A stretch of DNA of 64,000 bases from Pisaster brevispinus (taxonomy: Eukaryota; Echinodermata; Asteroidea; Forcipulatida; Asteriidae), in contig JAMKCF010000006.1 in the NCBI GenBank assembly GCA_023634235.1, positions 3,934,921 to 3,998,920 of the forward strand. Direction: 5' to 3'. The notes below the pieces were generated by a model. That model worked only from the letters and a program-made list of their open reading frames with translations. It was not told where the DNA came from and searched no databases. Shown here piece after piece: positions 1 to 9,392 of the stretch. How positions within the stretch are numbered: position 1 is the first letter of the stretch; every line of letters starts with the position of its first letter. Both the position numbers and the translations under genes were made by a program.

Positions 1-485
1 CGACTGGCTTGTTTGATTTGTACAGATGCTGGCCTCAACCCACGAATACATTCAGTATAAAAAATGATAGATCTGGAAAGTTGGTGGAAAAATATACACA
101 TTCGTTTTGATTTGCAGAAAAAAATAACATGTGAATTATACAATGATGGCGCATATAATTGTGTCTAGATAGCCACTACACAGATGGAGAGAGTTGACCG
201 TGTTGAAAATGGTCGCACCGTCCGTTGTTAAAGGGCTGGACCCAACGCGTATGAGAATTTGGCGATGGAATGAATAATGAATACGAACCAGATTGTGAAC
301 AAAAGAATGTGAGATATTCGCAGAAAATGATAGGTCCGGAAAGTTGATGGAGAAATATATCTCTTTTTTGGCAGCACTGTGCAGAATTTTTCTTCAGAAT
401 TATAAGGCCTCAATGATATCAAACAAAAGGAGAATTGCTTCGGTTTTGATGTATAGAAGAAATACCCTACGCGTAAATGACGACC

Positions 486-665
486 TGGGCCCAGTTTCAT
501 AAAGCTGTTAAGCAGACATTTCTTGACTTAGCATGAAATGAACGGGGTTACCAGTGGCAACATTTTAAACTTAATGGAATGTTGGTTGGTAACCTGTTTC
601 TGCTAAGCAAGATTTTCCTGTGCTTAACAAGTTTTTGTGCTAACATGCTTTATGAAATTGGGCCA
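486..665. mobile_element. Inverted-repeat element (GGGCCCA-TTTCATA family)
   Basis: The ends are inverted copies: TGGGCCCAGTTTCATAAAGC at the left and its near complement ending TTGGGCCA at the right. Related lectin units without the insert (around 9594-9616) show an uninterrupted empty site, so this is an insertion of about 180 bp. It has no coding capacity and looks like a non-autonomous DNA element. Relatives lie at 11200-11379, 52865-52956, 55311-55629 and 57296-58092. Confidence 0.7.
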
Positions 666-1689
666 AGCGGTTTTGATCGAAAGAGAAACGTCAACTATGT
701 CCGGTCTCTCAGAGGTCTTGTTCCCAAGGACCTCACATTCATTATGAGATTTTTACGTGCACGTTTCCACTGTAAAGGATGGGGGGTGACTATTCCATCT
801 ATCGCTTTGATAGTGAATGGTCCATTGGACTAATAAAGGATCTCCAGGTACACGGCAAAAACATTACTAATCAAAGTGTAACTCTTTGGATGGCACCACG
901 ATTTCATTCTCATATTAATATTTATTTAGCAAAGCCTATCAACGTAATTATGCTAGAGTTAGTGCGTTGTCATTGATAACGTTTTAATACGGTGTTAAGA
1001 TGTAGTTGTTCAACTAAATTAAATGTATGTGAAATTTTTCTTATTCATAACTGCAATAGTGTATATATATGCATTTTTTGTAAAGCAAAGTTTCACTAGA
1101 ATGGGTGGATACTCGCGACCGGAAACAATTTAGCGCTTTAAAATTTGTGACTGGGAAAAAGGCTGTTGATATGAAGCAGTGATGTAGAAATGCTAGTACA
1201 TTTGGACTGCGTTGTGTAATCATTTTACAGAAAAATAGTTGAACAACGCGCTTCGACTCAAAAGTTTTCAAGATTTATATCTGTTTTCATTGTCGTATCT
1301 CCAGCTCTCTGACATAATTCTTACTTTCATTGAATCCTAGCTAAAATGTCCTTGTAAAAATGTATTTGGGCTTCAAAATTCAAATTAAAACACATATCAA
1401 AATGCATCTCGCAATAGCTGAAGTTAGCCTATATGTGTACCCCCCCCCCCTCCATACTCAAGGTTGAAAGTCAACAGCCCCAGAGGCACACTATTGGGCA
1501 ATATTGCAACAATCCATAAAAGCTAGACCTACAAATGATTTACAGAAACATTTTTGGGTTGATATTTTATTAATGAGGCTCCGCGCAGAGCGGTGGTCCT
1601 TATTATTGGGGTTTAATAAATTGTGCGTTAACTTATTTTGGAAAACTTTTGAAGAAGTCTAATTTAATTTTGCGGCGACGACTATTTTA

Positions 1690-1785
1690 TATTCGCAATA
1701 TTTTGCACAGGGAACAGTTGATGTTTGGAGACAAGGGCAGTCTGTCGCTAACTGGCTTTATAACTGACATTGGCCATTAATTACT
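1690..1785 (+). promoter_or_regulatory. Conserved block upstream of lectin gene 1
   Basis: An AT-rich TATA-like stretch (TTTTATATTCGCAATATTTT) is followed by GCACAGGGAACAGTTGATG and about 70 conserved bases. The same block precedes all six lectin copies (about 3408, 6360, 12402, 14120 and 21774), closer to the ATG where the 1811-1972 insert is missing. It is a reasonable candidate for the promoter or first transcribed bases, but no start site can be proved. Confidence 0.3.
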
Positions 1786-1810
1786 AAAACGATACGTACT
1801 CTGTTTGATT

Positions 1811-1972
1811 ACTTTCTTGATGCACCTCAGTACTTGGCTTGTCCCCTTCATTGCATCTGATGAAGTAGTAGCTCATGCAGTTTTTAATGTGATTAATTAG
1901 TTAGTAAGTGCTACCACTACCTTCCTTGTTTTATCGACCAGACTAACACGGCTATTTTTTAGCAATAGTTCA
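1811..1972 (+). mobile_element. Small insertion with degraded hammerhead, upstream of lectin 1
   Basis: The insert is flanked by an 8-bp direct repeat GTTTGATT (1803-1810 and 1973-1980). Lectin copies 2, 5 and 6 have a single GTTTGATT at the same place, so they are empty sites. The insert contains CTGATGAAGTAG followed directly by TAGCTCATGC: the second strand of stem II and the GAAA core seen in the sister copy at 6538-6579 are deleted. The 3' part contains ACCAGACTAACACGGCTA. Confidence 0.6.
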
Positions 1973-2037
1973 GTTTGATTGGACTTGAGGAACAACCTCG
2001 ACATCAAAACTCTGCAATCGCCGTCGTATTTGATAAC

Positions 2038-2685
2038 ATGATGGATGTTGTTCAAGTTTTAAGCCTTCTTCTGGGCTTTGGTTGTGGGTGTTTTCTGGCT
2101 GAAATCTGCCCTCCTGATTGGCACCGGTACAGCGAGTCATGTTACTTTATTGTAACAGACACGATGGATTGGTACGAAGCAAATCGCACTTGTGCCGAGT
2201 CACGAGCAAACCTGGCCGTCCCAAACTCACGGTCCGAACAGGACTACATTTGGGAATTGAAAGAGTTCGTTCAGACACCAGGCACCAGTCTCTGGATTGG
2301 TTGTAATGACATCGAGGAGGAGGGAAACTGGCTGCACTGTCCGTTAAAGAGTGAGACCAACGCCTATGAGAATTGGGTGGTTGGAGAGCCAAATGATTTC
2401 CTTGGAGCTGATTGTGCTCAAATGTGGTATAATCAAGATGGTCAGTGGGACGATCTTCCATGCCAGTTTAAGTACAACTTCGCAGTCTGTGAGCGACATG
2501 TGAAGAACCCACCGGTAGCCACCATCCTAAACGACAATAACGGCCGCCTCACCCCTCAGTGCCTGCTGCACCATGCCATGGAGGAGTTAATGGGCAATGA
2601 TGTTGTGTCGTGCGGCAAGTCTTGCCGATCACACCCTCGATGTCACTCCTTCAATCTGCAGGAACAAGATTGCCCGCCTATGTAA
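2038..2685 (+). CDS. Secreted C-type lectin 1 (EPN type), single exon
   Basis: Predicted 215 residues, starting at the first of two adjacent ATGs (2038, 2041). The frame is open further upstream but only from a TTG, so that part is probably 5'UTR. A hydrophobic signal peptide (MMDVVQVLSLLLGFGCGCFLA) precedes the C-type lectin domain, which opens with CPPDW and closes with AVCER. Visible hallmarks are SCYF, the WIG motif (SLWIGCND), EPND for calcium-dependent mannose/GlcNAc-type binding, and WDD in place of the usual WND. This copy has a 13-residue spacer (KNPPVATILNDNN) after the domain. A Cys-rich tail (SCGKSCRSHPRCHSFNLQ) resembles the start of a PAN/Apple domain and then stops. It is likely a secreted recognition or immune lectin; the ligand is unknown. 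Nearly identical to the gene at 12750. Confidence 0.85.
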   Translation: MMDVVQVLSLLLGFGCGCFLAEICPPDWHRYSESCYFIVTDTMDWYEANRTCAESRANLAVPNSRSEQDYIWELKEFVQTPGTSLWIGCNDIEEEGNWLHCPLKSETNAYENWVVGEPNDFLGADCAQMWYNQDGQWDDLPCQFKYNFAVCERHVKNPPVATILNDNNGRLTPQCLLHHAMEELMGNDVVSCGKSCRSHPRCHSFNLQEQDCPPM

Positions 2686-2744
2686 CAAGAAGACTGGCGA
2701 AGAAAATGATGGAGGCATCTACGACATGCCACTTGTCGGATAGG
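2659..2744 (+). other. Out-of-frame continuation of PAN-like tail, lectin 1
   Basis: Right after SFNLQ, a different frame reads NKIARLCNKKTGEENDGG and ends at TAG about 26 codons later. The pattern C..SC.SHPRC.SFN....RLCN is typical of PAN/Apple domains, so one extra base appears to have cut the domain short. The same arrangement is present in every copy of the array. Confidence 0.5.
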
Positions 2745-2853
2745 TAGACACTGGCCTCGACCCACGAATACATCAGTAGAAAAAGATAGATCCGGAAAAT
2801 TGATGCAGAAATATAAACATTTGTTGGCAGCTCTGTTCAAAACATTCTGCAAA

Positions 2854-2859
2854 AATAAA
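2854..2859 (+). promoter_or_regulatory. Candidate poly(A) signal of lectin 1
   Basis: AATAAA lies 169 bases after the stop codon and is preserved in the duplicate at 13566. In lectin 2 the same site reads AATATAAA. Confidence 0.35.
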
Positions 2860-3312
2860 AATGTCTAAACGACGTTCAACGCAGGAGGAATTGCATTAGT
2901 TTTGATTCCTAGAAAGAATACGCGTAAATGACAATAGGAATTTTTAATCGATAGTGAAAAACTATATTTTTGTCAGACGGTCTCTCAGAGGTTTTGTTCC
3001 CAAGGACCTCGCAATCATGTTGGCTTTTTACTTGTAGAGGTTCCAACAGAACGGGACGGTGTGGTGACTAAATTAATGTTCAATCTATCGCTATAATCTG
3101 GAGGTATCACGGCAAAAAAACATAAAATAATCAGATAGTAACTCTTTTGATGTATAGCATCACGATTTCATTCTCAATAAACTGTATAACCACCGTAGTT
3201 ATGCTAGACGTAGTTAACACATTTTTATTGATAAATATTATTATTTAAATGTTGTTACTACTTTAAAAAGTAATGTTATGTGAAAATGTGGATAATCGAA
3301 ACCGCTAACCAG

Positions 3313-3376
3313 TCTGTAGCCACAGCTGCTAATTCGGGCACAGTCTTAGGGCACCGGTAGAGGGCGCAATATCGCA
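3313..3376. repeat. Dispersed repeat fragment (AGCCACAGCTGCTAATTCGG)
   Basis: About 60 bp starting CCAGTCTGTAGCCACAGCTG is shared with 14025-14088 (duplicate) and with 21230-21294, where it is joined to a different element. It is a rearranged piece of a mobile element inside the unit border. Confidence 0.5.
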
Positions 3377-3586
3377 ATGGAAGCCTGAGACAATTATGCG
3401 GCGACGAGTATATTATAATCGCAATATTTTGCACAGGGAACAGTTGATGTTTGGAGACAAGTGCAGACTGTCGCTAACTGGCTGCATAACTGACATTGGC
3501 CATTTAAACGATAATTACTCTGTTTGATTGGTCTTGAGGAACAACCTCGATATTCAAACATTGCAATCGCTGTCGTATTTTATAAC

Positions 3587-4198
3587 ATGATGGATATTGT
3601 TCAAGTTGTTAGCCTTCTTCTGGGCTTTGGTTGTGGGTGTTTTCTGGCTGAAATCTGCCCTCCTGATTGGCACCGATACGACGAGTCATGTTACTTTATT
3701 ATAAAGGACAAGATGGATTGGTACGAAGCAAATCGCACTTGTGCCGAGTCACGAGCAAACCTGGCCGTCCCAAACTCACGGTCCGAACAGGACTACATTT
3801 GGGAATTGAAAGAGTTCGATCAGACACCAGGCACCAGTCTCTGGATTGGTTGTAATGACATCGAGGAGGAGGGAAACTGGCTGCACTGTCCGTTGAAGGG
3901 TGAGACCAACGCCTATGAGAATTGGGCGGTTGAAGAGCCAAATGATTTGAGTGGAGCTGATTGTGGACGCATGTGGTATAAACGTAATGGTCAATGGGAT
4001 GATCTTCCATGCAAGATTAATAGCGACATGTACGCAGTCTGTGAGCGACGTGTAGGCCGCCTCACTCCTCAGTGCCTGCTGCACCACGCCATGGAGGAGT
4101 TAATGGGCAATGGTGATGTGTCGTGCGGCAAGTCTTGCCGATCACACCCTCGATGTCACTCCTTCAATCTGCAGGAACAAAGTTGCCCGCCTATGTAA
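3587..4198 (+). CDS. Secreted C-type lectin 2 (EPN type), single exon
   Basis: Predicted 203 residues from ATG 3587 (a second ATG follows). It has the same layout as lectin 1: signal peptide, C-type lectin domain from CPPDW to AVCER, Cys-rich PAN-like tail. It lacks the 13-residue spacer, so the domain runs straight into GRLTPQC. The long loop carries EEPNDLSGADC, keeping EPN and its calcium-site acidic residues, followed by QWDDLPC. The final residues before the stop are SCPPM, against DCPPM in the twin gene at 14299; that change sits at the start of the diverged block. The 5' side lacks the small insert found before lectins 1, 3 and 4, so the conserved upstream block lies about 90 bases from the ATG. 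Probable secreted recognition lectin. Confidence 0.85.
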   Translation: MMDIVQVVSLLLGFGCGCFLAEICPPDWHRYDESCYFIIKDKMDWYEANRTCAESRANLAVPNSRSEQDYIWELKEFDQTPGTSLWIGCNDIEEEGNWLHCPLKGETNAYENWAVEEPNDLSGADCGRMWYKRNGQWDDLPCKINSDMYAVCERRVGRLTPQCLLHHAMEELMGNGDVSCGKSCRSHPRCHSFNLQEQSCPPM

Positions 4199-5794
4199 CA
4201 AGAAGACTGGCGAAGAAAGTGACGGAGGCATCTACGACATGCCACTTGTCTGATATGTAGACACTGGCCTCGACCCACGAATACATCAGTAGAAAAAGAT
4301 AGATCCGGAAAATTGATGCAGAAATATAAACATTTGTTGGCAGCACTGTTCAAAACATTCTGCAGAAATATAAATGCCTAAACGACATGCAAACGCAAAA
4401 ACAATTACATTAGTTTTGATTAATAGAAAGAATACGCGTAAATGACGATCGGAATTTTTAATCGATAGAGAAAGGATAACTATACTTTTGTCAGACGGTC
4501 TCTCAGAGGTTTTGTTCCCAAGGACCTCGCAATCATGTTGGGTTTTTACTTGAAGAAGTTCCAACAGAACAGGACGGTGTGGTGACTAAATTAATGTTCA
4601 ATCTATCGCTATGAAGTGGATGGTCCATAATACATGATCTGGAGGTATCACGGCAAAAAACAAAAAATAATCAGATTGTTACTCTTTTGATGTATAGAAT
4701 CACGATTTCATTCTCAATAAACTGTATAGCCACCGTAGTTATGCTAGACGTAGTTATAACGCGTTTTTAATGATGACTAATAATATTTAAATGTTGTTAC
4801 TACTTTTAAAAGTATTGTTATGTGAAAATGTGGATATTCAAAACTGCGATCGTTGCAATTTGTTTTACTGCTAAACTGCTGCTGAAATAAAAGGGAAAGT
4901 GTCGGTAGAATGGGTTGGTAAGTGCGACAGGAAAACAAATTAGCGCATTAGAATTTCTGAATGGGAATAGTCTGTTAGTTTTAACCAATGATGCAGTCAG
5001 TACATTTTGACTGCATTGTTTAAACATTTTAAATGTTAGTGAATGTAATGTCCTGAATGAATGTTAAAATAGATGAAAAACACGCTTCGACTCAAAGATT
5101 ATCAAGATCTAGGATTTCGCTGTTTATCAGCTTTACATCTCATATTATGCAGTGTTTATTGTCATATCACAAACTTTCAATAAATGTTTTCATCATTTTA
5201 GAATCCTAGCAATGTGAAACAAATGTATCTTCAAAATTCGCACCTCAAAAAAGACATCAAAATGTGTTGACACAATAGCTGAATGTTGTATATGCACAAA
5301 TAAATTATAAAATCAATGTAAACATCGTATCTTTATGTTCAACAGATAATTCTTAAAGGTAGTTGACATTGTTTTTAGTTTTGATTTCATAAAAGTCAAT
5401 GAGTGAAAAGTTTAAATTCACATTCTTGAGGATTCTCGGTACCCTTGCAAGAAGTTTGGGGTGAACGATATGATGTTGTTGAAAATCACAATTACTTAAA
5501 AAAGAGTGTTTGCCTCAGGGTAATATTTTAGGGGGCACAAGGGGGTGCATGAATCGTTCGAGGGGGCACATCTGGCTAATTTGAAACTAGTTTCCGTTTG
5601 CATTTTTCTTTAATGAGCCCCTTTTTCAACGCTCTAAAGAAACCGTTTAGACATTTTTGGTGAGAATCTGACGTGGAGGTAAAAATAAATGTACATTGTC
5701 TGCGTGTACAAAGAAAAACAGGTTTTAAAAAACATTGAAATTACTGAAAAGCTTATAACATTTCACTCTTTCATTACATGGTGCTATGTTAAGG
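4199..5794. other. 3' flank of lectin 2, no gene
   Basis: This is unit spacer. It begins with the out-of-frame PAN-like remnant and continues with AT-rich non-coding sequence that also follows lectins 3, 5 and 6, including GGTCTCTCAGAGGTTTTGTT and GAGGTATCACGGCAAAAAA. I see no coding region. Confidence 0.5.
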
Positions 5795-6480
5795 AATAAG
5801 CTCCTAAGGCAACCAATGCTAAATGCTAAATTTATCTGAAATACTCAAACAATATTTAAACGTCTCTAAGCCTCTTTAAAACGAACCAAATGTATTCTCT
5901 GACAACTGAACTTAATTTTTCTCTTTAATTTTGGTAGGTTAGAAGTTAAGCTGTTGAGCTATGCTTGTCCAAAATAAAACACCCATGGTCGATAAACTGG
6001 CTAGACTCCATTTTGGTAAAAAATCCATACTCCTTCTAGCAAAAAGGGACATTTTTAGAGGGCTGGTACCCTCAAATGCTCAAGGTTGAGAGTCAACAGC
6101 CCCAGGGGCACACTAATGGACAGGGCCATTTTTCAACAACCCATAATAACCATGACCTACAAATCTTTAATTTACAGAAACATTTTTGGGGTTGATATTT
6201 TTTTAATGAGGCTCCGCGCATGAGTTTCTCTCTGTTTAGTATGATGCACCCCTACAATGCATTGTCCTTCAGAGCGGTGGTCCTCATTATTGGGTTTAAT
6301 TAATTGTGCGTTGCCGTATTTTGGAAAAAAATATGTGGAAGGCCAATATAATTATGCGGCGAAGACTAATTTATATTCGCAATATTTTGCACAGGGAACA
6401 GTAATGTGGTTTGCAGACAAGGGGAGTCTGTCGATAACTGGCTTCATAACTGACATTGGCCATTAATTACTAAAACGATA
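5795..6480. other. Leader spacer of lectin unit 3
   Basis: From TAAGCTCCTAAGGCAACCAA onward this matches the leader of lectin 6 (about 21334-21870), including TGCTCAAGGTTGAGAGTCAA and GAGCGGTGGTCCTCATTATT. It marks where the segmental duplication ends and another unit type begins. Confidence 0.5.
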
Positions 6481-6496
6481 CGTACTCTGTTTGATT

Positions 6497-6667
6497 ACTT
6501 TCTTGTTAATACACCTGTCCTTGGCTTGTCCCCTTTATTGCATCTGATGAAGTAGTTGTTACTACGAAAGCTCATGCAGTTTTTAATGTTATTAGTTAGT
6601 AAGTGCTACCACTACCTTCCTTGTTTTATCGACCAGACTAACACGGCTATTTTTTAGCAATAGTTCA
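6497..6667 (+). mobile_element. Small hammerhead-bearing insertion upstream of lectin pseudogene
   Basis: Flanked by the 8-bp repeat GTTTGATT (6489-6496 and 6668-6675), with empty sites at the same place in lectins 2, 5 and 6. It has no ORF. The 5' half contains the hammerhead-like motif listed separately; the 3' half has TATCGACCAGACTAACACGG. Hammerhead motifs are known from Penelope-like elements and retrozymes; assignment to one of these is inference. Confidence 0.6.
6538..6579 (+). ncRNA. Candidate minimal hammerhead ribozyme
   Basis: The parts line up as follows: stem I 5' strand TTGCAT (6538-6543); core CTGATGA (6544-6550); one extra A; stem II GTAGT/ACTAC with loop TGTT (6552-6565); core GAAA (6566-6569); two loop bases GC; the UC cleavage dinucleotide (6572-6573); stem I 3' strand ATGCAG (6574-6579). 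Stem I pairs over six positions including one G-U. Stem III is reduced to the A-U pair at its base, which is extreme, and there is one extra base before stem II. Predicted from sequence only. Confidence 0.5.
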
Positions 6668-6732
6668 GTTTGATTAGACTTGAGGAACAACCTCGATATC
6701 CAAACTCTACAATCGCTGTGGTATTTGATAAC

Positions 6733-7378
6733 ATGATGGATATTGTTCAAGTTTTAAGCCTTCTTCTGGGCTTTGGTTGTGGGTGTTTTCTGGCTGAAAT
6801 CTGCCCTCCTGATTGGCACCGATACGGCGAGTCATGTTACTTTATTATAACAGACACGATGAATTGGTACGAAGCAAATCGCACTTGTGCCAAGTCACGA
6901 GCAAACCTGGCCGTCCCAAACTCCCGATCCGAACAGGACTACATTTGGGAACAATTCCTGAGAGAGTTTGATCAGACACCAGGCTGTCTCTGGATTGGTT
7001 GAAATGACATCGAGGAGGAGGGAAACTGGCTGCACTGTCCGTTGAAGGGTAAGACCAACGCCTTTGAGAATTGGGCGGTTGGAGAGCCAAAAGATTTAGA
7101 TGGATTTGCTGATTGTGCACGCATATTGTGTCCTAGGAATCGTGATGGTCAATGGGACGATGTTCCATGCCTGGTAGATGACGCAGATAGTACGCAGTCT
7201 GTGAGCGACGTGTAAGCCGCCTCACTCCTCAGTGCCTGCTACACCCCGCCATGGAGAAGTTAATGGGCAATGGTTGTGTCGTGCGGCAAGTCTTGCCGAT
7301 CACACCCTCGATGTCACTCCTTCAATCTACAGGAACAAGATTGCCCGGCTATGTAACAAGAAGACTGGCGAAGGAAAT
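6733..7378 (+). pseudogene. C-type lectin 3, broken
   Basis: Homologous to lectin 6: it shares the longer EQFLREF segment, where lectins 1, 2, 4 and 5 have ELKEF. The frame is intact from ATG 6733 through the signal peptide and half of the lectin domain. A Cys codon of WIGCND has become TGA (7000-7002). Further damage follows: the EPND motif reads as EPKD (AAA for AAT), and small indels around 7105-7200 break the frame. The PAN-like tail (7253-7378) is still recognisable, and the LINE at 7399-9377 cuts its end. Not expected to make a lectin. Confidence 0.85.
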
Positions 7379-7383
7379 GATGG

Positions 7384-7398
7384 AGGCATCTACGACAT
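7384..7398. repeat. Target-site duplication, left
   Basis: AGGCATCTACGACAT here is repeated exactly at 9378-9392. Both copies come from the single sequence found once after every other lectin gene. Confidence 0.9.
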
Positions 7399-9377
7399 TT
7401 TTTATTTTTTATCTTTTGCCCTTTCCAGGCCTTTTATTGCTCTTGTTTCTTCAACACTTAATTATTTATCAAAACATCACTCGTTTACATACTATTAAAA
7501 TGATACATAACAAATTTAAATTACAACATACAGATATATTGAAATTAGTTAAGAGAGACTCAGTAAATTTAAGTTCATTAACGAAAGTCATCCAGAGAAA
7601 CCCGAAGTTGGAAATATTCTTGGAATTATATGCGTTTATGACCCTACATTTGAAAATAGTAAAAGAAGCAATTATCATAATAAGGTTGGCATTATCAAAA
7701 TTAGCATTGTTAGTTAAGTTACCAAGCACAATGTCTTTAAAACTGATGTCTTTTTTGAAGTTAGAATTAACAGTAATTATAGTGTGATTTACACGTTTCC
7801 AGAATTTATCCAGAGGTTCACATCTATTCCAGTAGATTTCACTTTTGCTAACCATACGCTTTTTCTTCACAAACATGTTGTTAACTGCTTTGGTTTTCAG
7901 CTTACTAAGGACGGTAGTGTTATTTTCCGAATTAACAACTATTTCCTTAATATTCGGAGCATTGAATTGAGGTAAAGTATCAGCTTTTAGTTTTGTAATC
8001 CAGATGTTCGGAATTGCTTTTCTGATCTGAAAAGTCTCGGCAATGTGGTTTCTTTTACTGGTAAGCTGATTCAGAATGTCTTTACAAGGAACAAATACAT
8101 CTGGGCAAAAGTCTCCTACAAACACAATACCCGATTCAATCCAGTGTCTGAAGATAATCGGATTACCATTAATACGTATAAGACTGTTACCCCATATAAT
8201 CTGGTTTCTTATTTCTGTGGCATCTAGTTGCAAACCGATAAAGACACCTATATTTTGATCTTTGATTTCGAACCAGAACCGTAACAAATCTGTATAAAAC
8301 TTAGGTACATTGCAACTCGATCTGTCCATCACTTTAACAATATCAGCAGGAAGACAGTTAAATTGAAATATTAGTGGAACTCCTCCATACGGAGATAGAA
8401 CTTTCTTAGCAAGATATTTCCATGATCCTTGAGAGTTGTCACACAATCTGTTAACCCACCTCACCTTCAGTGCTTTAATTTGAGACTGAATATCAATCAT
8501 ACGCACCCCTCCTTCGTTGTAGTCACCAATCATTGTATCTCGTTCCTGTGAGGGCAGAGATGGTTCTTGTGATTGATTTAGCCGAGTAGCGCATTATTTG
8601 TTGCACAGGCTGTATACTCCCCAGGGAGCTGAGATGGGTTAAGGAATGAATTAAGGCCCAGTGACCAGGGGTAATAATGTTGGAAGCGCTTTGAGACGCC
8701 CTTCGGGTGTGAAAAGCGCTATATAAAAACTGGTTATTATTATTATTCACCTTATCACATTTTTGAATTTCCAAACGAAATGATAGAGCATTCGTTCTAC
8801 AGCTTTGATAACTGAGTCTGGTACATGCAATACACTAGCATTATACATAATTTGAGAAACACCGAGTGTTTTAACGATTGTAATTCGGCCAAAAATTCTG
8901 AGGTGTCTAGCTCTCCAAGCATTCAATATTCTTTTTAACTTGGTAACCTTGCTGTCCCAATTTAGTTCTCTCAACCTCTCCTCGTTTCATGCCGAAATAC
9001 ACACCTAAGCACTTAATAGGGTCCACTGGTCATTTTATACTGGCAAAATCACAATTATTATTACCTTTGCTCAGCCATGGACCTTCTGTTTTGTTAAGGT
9101 TAATGTCTAAACCGGCCACCTTTTCAAAAACACCTGCATCCTTAAGTACACCCATGATGGAGTTTTTATCTTTAACAACGATAGTAGTGTCATCAGCGTA
9201 CTGGGCGGTTTTGATTTCCGTCATGTTTCCATCTAATTCTATCTGGATACCTTTGACGTGTTCGTTAGCTTTAATCTTCAAAGCCAGAATTTCTACAGCA
9301 ATTATAAACAATAATGCTGATAGGGGACAGCCTTGGCTGATGCCTCTAGTAACATTGAAATAGTTTGACAACCAGCC
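7399..9377 (-). mobile_element. 5'-truncated L1/Tx1-like LINE, inactive
   Basis: On the minus strand the coding begins inside the reverse transcriptase (about 9377), with GISQGCPLSALLF, the catalytic YADDTTIVV and GLDINLNKTEGPWLS. After frameshifts near 9030 and 8980 it continues with the thumb (8747-8974, ILNAWRARHLRIFGRITIVK). A 354-residue C-terminal part follows (7469-8533), including MIGDYNEGGVRMIDIQSQIK and IIWGNSLIRINGNPIIF. The endonuclease and the start of the RT are missing. The 3' end abuts a T-rich run on the plus strand (A-rich tail) and the insertion is bounded by a 15-bp target duplication. The 8541-8756 insert breaks it further. Confidence 0.9.
8541..8756 (+). mobile_element. 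SINE-like element nested in the LINE
   Basis: It splits the LINE C-terminal coding between FVWKFKNVIR and RDTMIGDYNEGG. The plus-strand 3' end is GAAGCGCTTTGAGACGCCC, AAAAGCGCTATATAAAAAC and a (TTA)n tail, a common end of non-autonomous retroelements in marine animals. No clear target duplication. The exact edges are uncertain by a few bases. Confidence 0.6.
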
Positions 9378-9392
9378 AGGCATCTACGACAT
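9378..9392. repeat. Target-site duplication, right
   Basis: Exact copy of 7384-7398, next to the truncated 5' end of the LINE. After it the lectin 3' flank resumes. Confidence 0.9.

Larger units (their letters stand above)
1..5794. repeat. Segmental duplication, copy 1
   Basis: This block holds two lectin genes and matches 10715-16501. The offset is 10714 up to a C-run (11 C here, 9 in the other copy at about 1440), 10712 through both genes, and 10708 from about 4500. Up to about 4180 I noticed only isolated changes: the C-run, one base near 1891, and 2158 G to C. From 4181 to about 4490 the copies differ often, then they match closely again to about 5320. The right edge is at about 5794, where the copies stop matching. 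The left edge lies outside the window. Confidence 0.9.

Noticed and set aside
1811..1972. 5'UTR intron of lectin 1
   Set aside because: The borders are not GT-AG and the segment is flanked by an 8-bp duplication with empty sites in sister genes, which fits an insertion better.
1975..2037. Longer lectin start reading MIGLEEQPRH
   Set aside because: The first codon is TTG, and the extension would put the signal peptide inside the protein. The twin ATGs at 2038/2041 give a normal signal peptide. The same applies to the other copies.
2147..2461. Minus-strand open frame over lectin 1 (and equivalents over lectins 2-6)
   Set aside because: Antisense shadow of a conserved coding region; no family resemblance.
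7251..7787. Plus-strand 178-codon frame
   Set aside because: It joins the shifted lectin tail to antisense LINE sequence; a by-product of the insertion.
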